Of a stretch of 64,000 nucleotides of DNA, positions 57,637-64,000 are shown piece by piece. Under the pieces are notes generated by a model that saw nothing but the letters and a program-made list of their open reading frames with translations, was not told the origin of the DNA and searched no databases. Within the stretch, counting starts at the first letter, position 1, and every line of letters begins with the position of its first letter. Source of the stretch: Cannabis sativa (Eukaryota; Streptophyta; Magnoliopsida; Rosales; Cannabaceae); the NCBI RefSeq assembly GCF_029168945.1, contig NC_083605.1, forward strand, positions 33,307,280 through 33,371,279, in the 5' to 3' direction. The position numbers and the translations under genes are program-made.

Positions 57637-59890
57637 TGTAAAGCCCGCTTAGTTAATTTGGAAATTAGCAGCTGTTTATGTTTAATCAGGAAATTATTTA
57701 TAGCTATTTAAATAATTTATTATTGATTTATGGAATTCAGATATGCATGAGTATGTTATCAGTAGCTTTTATATTTCGCATTTCCGGTGTCCGGTATTTT
57801 GGAACGCGGCGTTTGGCTCAGTAGAAATCACAATTTAGTATGTTAGTATTTTGGGGACGGGTTTTAGACATTGGGAATGTCGGGAATGGCCGGGAATTTA
57901 GAATGTCCCAAAAATACCCCTTTAGTATGATTTTCATGATTTTATGGTGGAGGGGCAAAATGGTCTTTTTGCCCCATTAGTGTTTTGTCTTATGTGATTT
58001 ATTAAATGGAAAAATAAAGGATTATTTTATTATTGCATGGCTGAAAAGGATTTAATGAAATGGTATTATATGACATTTGTTTCACTCATTTTCCAACACT
58101 TAGTCATTTTGAAAGAAAATTCCAAAAAACACACACACAAGCTCTCTCTTTTCCTCTCTTGTTCGGCCAAGCTTGGGGAGCAGCTAGGGCTGGATTTCCT
58201 TGTTGATTTCAAGTCATTTTAGCAAGATCATAGTAATTATTAGTTGAGGTAATTCTTGGCTTAAGTTCTTACTTGTTTTTATTGAAAAAAATGATGAAAA
58301 GTGATGAATGCATGCATGATTTTAGTTGATTTTGGCTGCTGTGTTTTGAGGTTAATTTGTGTGATTCAAAGCATGTTTATGTGATAAATAATTGGATTGT
58401 TTGAAGCATGCTAGATAGGGTGTTCAAAGCTTCTAGTTTCTTTGTTAAAAAGTTATGAATTTTGAAAGAAAATGTGATGTTTTGTTTCTGTGAATTGCTG
58501 GATGTTGTTGTTTGTTTTCAGAGGTTATATTATGCTAGTTTAAGAGGTTTTAAGCTAGTTTGATTCCGTTTAGGTGGTTTTGCTCAAGCTTGAGTTTGGA
58601 ACTCAAAGCTTGAGCTCCAATGGCATATTTTGTGTATGTGGTTTCTGGGTAGGTTTGATGCCTTGGAATTGTTATTTGGGGCATATAGAACAGGTCTGGA
58701 AAGTTTGGGACCAATTGGGTTCGAATTGGTCAAGTTAGGAGATTTTTAGTTGGCTGCCTGCGAGGAACCGGAATTCCGGTTGAGCATCCCGAATTCCGGA
58801 TGGGGGTTCAGAATTTCCCAGAACCGGAATTCCGGTTGGGCAACCGGTCTGCCGGTTGGGGGATTTTTCAGAACCCTAGTTTTCCTCGTTTTTGGGTTTT
58901 TAGGGGTATTGCCATGCTTTTTATCGATAGGGAAACTTTTAGTTTCAAGTTTTAGTCCCCGGGAAGTGATTTAGCGTGTCACTTATAGCGTTGTGATTTT
59001 TATGGTTTAGGAGCCAGTAATCCGCCGTTCAGCTTCAGTTCCAGTCAGGTTGACCTAAGCACACTGAAATCGGAATCCAGGTAAGATTAGTATAACAGTA
59101 TGCATATGTAGATTACATGTTTAGCGTGCATGTAGGAAGCCTGTTAGATTACATTAGATATGTATTTAGGCTTCGAACCATCCAACCCTGTCACGTCGGT
59201 ACGAGTGGAGTATGACCCGACGGCGGAGTATGACCGGTTCGGCCGATCAGTCGACACTTGGTTGGTGGTTCAGTGCTATTGACCTATCCCGTCGGTACAG
59301 GCTGGAGTATGACCAGCAGCCGGAGTATGACCGGTTCGACCGATCAGGAGGATACTTGTCAATAGTACCGTCCCCTGAACGTTCAAAACTTAGTACCATG
59401 TTGGACATGGCAGTAGTGCTCAGTACCATGTTGGACATGGCAGTAGCGGGACTCAGTATCGTGTTGGACACGGCAGTCAGTTTTATGTATGATATTATTA
59501 TGCTTTTCTTACTGAGTCTGTCGACTCACAGTTTACGTTCATGTGTAGGTAAAGGCAAGGCAGTTGCTGATGGACCGTGAGCGAGCTTATGAGATTGTAC
59601 ATGTCGAGGCGGTTAGGCCTGGAGCGTACGATCATCGGGACAGCACGGCTGAGATTTTTGTAACTGTCGTTAGACGACTTTCATTTTGATGTAAAAGTTA
59701 ATCAGTTAAAACGTTTGTAAATATTTTTATAAATCGGGATCCCGAGACTTTTTGTAAAATGGTTTATAAGTTTAATGAAAAAGCAAAATTTTAATTAATC
59801 ACGTTTTTCCATAAACCTCGTTGATTAGCAACGAGCTGCACAGTACGTTTAAAAATCACGTAATACGCCTAAGTTAGTTAGGGTGTTACA
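57637..59890 (+). repeat. Gypsy-2 3' LTR
   Basis: 2254 bp. Near-identical to 50421-52668 over the first ~1350 and last ~410 bp, but with about 20 or more differences in the segment 59012-59472. Palindrome array 58766-58859, stem-loop 59513-59528, donor-like site at 59549. Confidence 0.95.
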
Positions 59891-59895
59891 TTTTG

Positions 59896-61440
59896 GCTCC
59901 ATAAGTACTAAGTTGCATGTCTCGTAGATTTCTAATAGTGGCCTTATTCGCCTTACTAGTGAGTCTGGTGGGGATTCAATAGCTTGTACTGGTACTTGTG
60001 TTGTTGGTTGAGTAAGAACTTCATTTTGATCAATTTTTTGTCTTGGCGGTAGAGTAATATTGATTGTCTTTCTTTCAACTTCTTGTGTCTCCCAATTATA
60101 TGCAGCATCTTCGTCAAATTTTACGTCTCGGCTGATTATTAGCTTGTTTGTTTCTAAGCTATAGACTCGATAATTTTGATTGAGTACTATAGCCTAAGAA
60201 GATTCCTTTCTCAGTCATCTCATCAAGCTTTCCTCTTTTCTCTTTTGGAATGTGACTGTAGCATATGCAGCTGAAGACTTTGAAATGCTTCGCTGATGGC
60301 TTACGTCCGCTCGAAGCTACAATTGGCGTCTTATTCGGCACGGGTTAGGTTGGACATTGGTTGAGCAAATAGACTGTAGTGCTTACTGCCTTTGCCCTAA
60401 ATCGTTTTGGGAGACCATTCTCTAGCAGCAAGGCTCTTGCTGCCTCCATAACAGTGTTGTTTTTCCTTTCAGATACGTCGTTTTGTTCTGGTGTGTATCC
60501 AACAGTGAGTTGGTGCTCCATCCCTTCATCTTCACAGAACTTGTTAAATTCATTAGAAGTGTACTCTTTGCCTCTATCACTTCTAATTTTCTTGATGTAG
60601 TGACCGCTTTGTTTTTCGACACAGGATTTGAATTTTTTGAAAATATCGAAGACTTGCGACTTTTGTTGCATTAGATGAACCAATGTCATTCTAGTAATGT
60701 CATCAGTGAAGAGAATAAAGTACCTGTTTTGGTCATTTGATAGAGTACGCATTGCCCCACAGATGTCTGTATGGACTAGCTCCAATGGCTTTTTGGCTCT
60801 CGAAGCTTTGCCAGACGAAAAAGGTTGACGTTGTTGTTTCCTGAGCATGCATCCTTTGCAAACTATGTTGATCTCCTTAACTGTTGGGAGGTCTTGCATC
60901 ATATTCTTCTCCTTGAGGATCTTTAGCATGTGGAAGTTGAGGTGACCAAATCTTTTATACCATGACCATGACTCATCTGTCTCCACTTGCATTGCCACAT
61001 TGCTTGCATATCTCCATTGTATAGGAAAGCATCTATTTTCTTTCATTTTCACCTTTGCAACTTAAAAGGATTTATCTTGCTTATCATAGATTGTGCAAGA
61101 ATCTCCTTCAAAATGCAAAGAGTACCCTTTTCGAATCATTTGACCTGCGCTAAGTAGGTTTTGATCAATGTTGGGTACCAAGAGTACATCATTGATGTAT
61201 CTCTTGCCTTTTTTAGTGTCAATGGAAATGGTGGCTTTGCCGACTGCTTCCATGAAGTCACCATTAAAGATTTTGACTTTAGTCTTGGATCTATCAAGAC
61301 TACAAAAGCTGCTTTCGTTTTTTGTCATATGATTCCTGCAACCACTATTAAGATACCAAGTATCTTTTCCTTCTTCTGTTGGAGCTTGGCAGACATAGAA
61401 GAGAGTATTTTCATCATTTTATCTTCAGAAAAATTAACTT
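59896..61440 (-). pseudogene. Copia-2 protease and integrase
   Basis: On the minus strand. The protease active-site phrase reads WYLNSGCRNHM (about 61325-61357), where copia enzymes have LDSGC, so the catalytic Asp is Asn (codon at 61347-61349). Then DVLLVPNIDQNLLSAGQMI (61062-61328). The integrase zinc region (RFGHLNFHMLKIL and CKGCMLRKQ) is near 60835-60960. The integrase core (HTDICG, FTDDITRM, then EQNDVSERKN) lies in 60345-60790, and the post-integrase phrase VFSCICYSHIPKEKRGKLDE is at 60159-60341. The frame is broken near 61055 and 60343. It is cut at 59896 by Gypsy-2 and RT continues at 50420. Confidence 0.87.
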
Positions 61441-62300
61441 GATGGGATTTCTTTAAACGACAAGTTTTCTCAGTGTGGCCAAATTTTTTACAATTTTGGC
61501 ACTGTTGTTTTCCTTTAAACTAGCAATCTTTCTCCAAAGTGACTTTTTCTTTTACAAATGCCACATGGAGGATACTTGTCATTATTTTCTTTTTATTTTT
61601 CTTGTGTCTTTTTCCCATCAGCTTTTGGTTTTCAAGACCTCAGATTGATTTTAGACTAAAAGGCATGTCCAGCTTCACTTTCGTTATGCCTTTCTCATCT
61701 ACTTTTATATGCTTCAAGAGAGCCCATTAGTTCTTTTGGTGATAGAGTTTCTAAATCTTTAGTTTCCTCTATCACAGAAACTATTGAATCATATTTTCTG
61801 TATATGAAATTAGTATTCTTTGTACTATATTCTTGTGAGAAATTATTTCTCCATAGGCTCCCATTTGATTTACTATTTCTTTAATTCTAGAATAGTAATA
61901 TTTTGTATTCTCATTATCCTTCATTTTAAGATTCTCAAAATCTCTTCTAATCTTTTGTAGTCTAACTGTGCATACCTTGACTGTTCCTTGGAACTCCTCC
62001 TGTAGTGTGTCCCATGCTTCTTTTGCTGTTGCTGCGCCCATAATTCGTGGAAAAAGATTGTCTGCCATAGCTTGTTGCAAGTAGTATAATGCATGAGAAT
62101 CTTTTTGTTGATTATCCTCTAGTGCCTTCTTTTGATCTTCCGAAAGAGATGTAATATCTTCCAGAATATTGATTCCTTCTTCAATAATTTTCCATAGATT
62201 TTGTGGTCGAAAATAGGTCCTCATTTTGATGGACCAAAAATCATAGTTTTCTTCATGGAAAATTGGAAGAGGTAGAGAAGAGGGATTGGACTATGGACTC
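61441..62300 (-). pseudogene. Copia-2 gag
   Basis: An open stretch at 61781-62224 encodes the UBN2-type capsid, with AKEAWDTLQEEFQGTVKV and NTKYYYSRIKEIVNQMGAYG motifs. The region after it is broken; a zinc knuckle (CQNCKKFGHTEKTC) remains near 61455-61500. The natural start was probably near 62300, just inside the PBS. Not functional. Confidence 0.83.
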
Positions 62301-62348
62301 ATGTTGATGAGTGGAAAAAATTACACCCAGTGATATGATCGAATGGAG

Positions 62349-62360
62349 CTCTGATACAAC
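62349..62360 (-). other. Copia-2 primer binding site
   Basis: TTGTATCAGAGC on the minus strand next to the 5' LTR, one base from the usual TGGTATCAGAGC. Confidence 0.82.
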
Positions 62361-62832
62361 TGATCATTTGAGAATAAATTTGTATTGGTTTAGATTTGAA
62401 TAGGTGGATATGAGGAATAAGTGTTTAATAGTTGTTATGGTAATTGAAGTAGTGATGTTGATGAGTAGTTCTTGATTTAGTATATGAGAATAGTTTGGGC
62501 TTAGAAGAGAGGGTTGTATGAGAATGTAGTAAGCTTTATTGATCATTTGGATGTTAGTTGTTGGGTGTGTTGGTTACAATTCGGAACCCTTGAAGGGGTA
62601 TTTGTAGTTGCTCACCCCTTACACTTTATGGTTAGAATTATTTCTTCTAGATCCTTATTTTACTAGAAGGAATTATGTCCAAACAAATCTAAATATTTCT
62701 AGAGTTCAACATAACTAGTATATTGTATACTTAATCTAATCTAAAATTATCTTAAGTTCTTAGATAATTTTTCTATAAGTGTATAGAAAGTTTTAAACTA
62801 AATTGTGTAGAAATGTATACCAAATTCTAATA
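62361..62832 (-). repeat. Copia-2 5' LTR
   Basis: TGATCATTTGAG to AATTCTAATA on the plus strand, the partner of 48428-48894, followed by CTAAA (62833-62837). Confidence 0.9.
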
Positions 62833-62837
62833 CTAAA

Positions 62838-63315
62838 CAAATAAAATTCTATTCTTGACATTTCTAATTATTATCTTTACAAGTAAATTAATTCTTGTTA
62901 GTTTTAGAAACCAAAGCCCTTTATTCCGAGCACTCCAAACATTATTTTAACTAATGAGGCAATACTCGAGAGGCAGAATAGAGCCTCTTGAGTTTATTGA
63001 TTTTTTCTCTGAAAATTCACCAAATAGCTACTGAAGTGAACTTGTAGCAATATTCCAATTAAGCCACTTTTTGACTTCCTGTAGACACCTTTTACTTACA
63101 TCACAATCAAAAACCAAATATGCAATAGTTTTGCACAATAAGCAAATATCATCATGAACAATATTGTCTTTAAACAATTTGTCTCTAGTTTTTAACGTAT
63201 TTTGAAGAACTAGCCATGCACATAATAAAACTATGTTTAGGGAGATTGAATCTACCAAAAACTTTCTTACTCCAATGAAGTCGATTTAGTTCGGGCGAGA
63301 TGATGTTATAGCCAT
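62838..63315 (-). pseudogene. LINE ORF2 C-terminal fragment (zf-RVT domain)
   Basis: On the minus strand LQNTLKTRDKLFKDNIV, then DDICLLC and FDCDVSKRCLQEVKKWL (63028-63258) match the zinc-binding domain found after reverse transcriptase in plant LINEs (zf-RVT). RFNLPKHSF just upstream (about 63255-63280) and the NNVWSARNKGLWFLKLTR-like stretch downstream (about 62895-62955) fit the same protein. Frames are broken. The sequence continues at 48427 down to the poly(A) tail at 48259. The RT itself is missing. Confidence 0.75.
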
Positions 63316-63560
63316 CACTACCACAAAATGTACTTTTTGTATTTGTTTTAAACTGGCACTTATACCTATAGTGTCAGTATATAGAACCAACACCTATTCC
63401 ACCGCGACAAAAAGTCTGAGTTTAGGTGTCTGTTATAAACCGAGACTAATGAGTTTTGGTGTTGTTTTAAAGTGTGCATATATATTTTTCCTTTTAGTGT
63501 TGATTTATAATTAACTGAGACTAAAGGTTTTTTTTTAGAAGTTTTTAGTAATGCAATTTA
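63316..63560 (+). mobile_element. CACTA-like 5' terminus, third family
   Basis: Starts CACTACCACAAAATGTAC. Subterminal motifs of the TAGTGTCAG and AACCGAGACTAA type follow (63375-63460), as in known plant CACTA ends. The other end is outside the window. It abuts the LINE fragment. Confidence 0.6.
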
Positions 63561-64000
63561 ATATTATTTAGTTCATTTTATAAATTATTTAGCATCATCC
63601 TAGTTAGTAATTATTTTCAAAATTACCAAATTTTAGAACCCATCAAACTCTTAAAAGTCCCATTAATTTTTATAAAATTTTTGGCATTATAACGACTGCA
63701 AAGTGGATGTTTCCTATTTCAAAACCTATTAAAACATATAAAAAATATCCCAAAATTCCAGGACAATTTTCACAATCATTGGTCGATCGATGCCATGCCG
63801 AAGCTCTAGAGACTGACAAAGGCATAATGGTTTTTGGGGAACTTAAGATATTGGTTTTAAAGCTCATGGCAAGTGGAGAAAGGATATGGAAGTTATTTTT
63901 ATTGAAGGGGTTCAGAGTTGCTCAGACCTAAGCCAAGATATCTTAGCTCTGAAGAGTTATTCCATCACGATGAAGGGGGAGAAAGCTCGAGGATCGCAGG
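63561..64000. other. Unassigned sequence at window edge
   Basis: A plus-strand frame (63707-63931, 74 codons, starting MFPISKPIKTYKKYP) is open but matches nothing I recognise. It may be part of the CACTA interior or a captured fragment. Confidence 0.4.

Larger units (their letters stand above)
50421..59890 (+). mobile_element. Gypsy-2: full-length Tekay/Del-like chromovirus
   Basis: A 9470-bp element: LTRs 50421-52668 and 57637-59890, PBS at 52671, gag-pol 52952-57635, PPT 57623-57632, TSD TTTTG. RNase H is followed by integrase and a chromodomain-like C-terminus, the Tekay (Del) type. LTRs are near-identical except in one patch (51790-52250). The 5' half of gag-pol has several frameshifts while the last 2.7 kb is open. 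Gypsy-1, -3 and -4 are relatives. Confidence 0.95.
48428..62832 (-). mobile_element. Copia-2 (Tork-like), split by Gypsy-2
   Basis: Minus-strand Ty1/copia element with LTRs 48428-48894 and 62361-62832, PBS 62349-62360 and a CTAAA duplication (48423-48427 and 62833-62837). Coding order on the minus strand is gag, protease, integrase, [Gypsy-2], RT, RNase H. The two LTRs differ at roughly 6-7 percent of positions by eye, so it is clearly older than Gypsy-2, which lies inside it. Its own length without Gypsy-2 is about 4.9 kb, normal for the group. Confidence 0.93.

Overview
The window is a plant nuclear segment, most likely from a eudicot, made almost entirely of nested transposable elements. 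The evidence is chromodomain (Tekay/Del-like) and Tat-like Ty3/gypsy elements, Ty1/copia elements, a CACTA transposon with a spliced gene, a LINE tail and MITEs, all in AT-rich DNA. There is no bacterial gene organisation, no CRISPR array, and no RNA gene that I could recognise. I cannot name the species.

Layout. (1) 1-15640: old, stop-riddled Tekay-like element 'Gypsy-1' (pol 1-3292, tail 13476-13540, 3' LTR 13541-15640). It is split by Ty1/copia element 'Copia-1' (3293-13475, TSD AACTC), whose LTRs are nearly identical although its coding region has decayed. (2) 15641-25702: the gag of another old gypsy element ('Gypsy-3', 15641-16036 plus 22494-22758). It is interrupted by a very young gag-only element on the minus strand ('TR-GAG', 16037-22488, TSD TGTAG) and ended by the 5' LTR of 'Gypsy-4' (22759-24776). 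(3) 25703 to about 38175: a decayed minus-strand Tat-like gypsy element with an extra antisense ORF on the plus strand. Its 5' LTR remnant is interrupted by a MITE. (4) About 38176-40355: two CACTA-like ends facing each other, then AT-rich DNA without clear genes. (5) 40356-46727: a complete CACTA transposon (TSD GTA). It carries an eight-exon gene that reads open for 585 residues and ends in an Ulp1-like cysteine protease domain with all four active-site residues. A short antisense stretch in it resembles the N-terminus of a plant lipoxygenase. (6) 46728-48258: AT-rich DNA with a MITE. (7) 48259-63315: LINE 3' end (minus) split by 'Copia-2' (48428-62832, minus, TSD CTAAA), itself split by the full-length Tekay-like 'Gypsy-2' (50421-59890, plus, TSD TTTTG). 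(8) 63316-64000: the 5' end of another CACTA-like element running off the window.

How the parts work together. No element is clearly autonomous. Gypsy-2 has both LTRs, a PPT and a 902-codon RT-RNase H-integrase-chromodomain frame, but its 5' half carries frameshifts and an altered PBS. TR-GAG has gag but no pol, so it would depend on an autonomous relative. Copia-1 must also have been moved in trans. The CACTA element lacks a TNP2-type transposase. LTR differences counted by eye give TR-GAG (2 per 1505 bp) as youngest, then Copia-1 (about 12 per 1890) and Gypsy-2 (few differences outside one cluster), with Copia-2 (roughly 6-7 percent) older.

Most unexpected signals: a conserved stem-loop plus splice-donor-like site at fixed spacing in all four gypsy LTRs; an array of CCGGAATTCCGG palindromes shared by two unrelated LTR families; a roughly 168-bp degenerate tandem repeat inside TR-GAG; and a patch where the two Gypsy-2 LTRs differ strongly at CG/CAG positions while the rest is almost identical.
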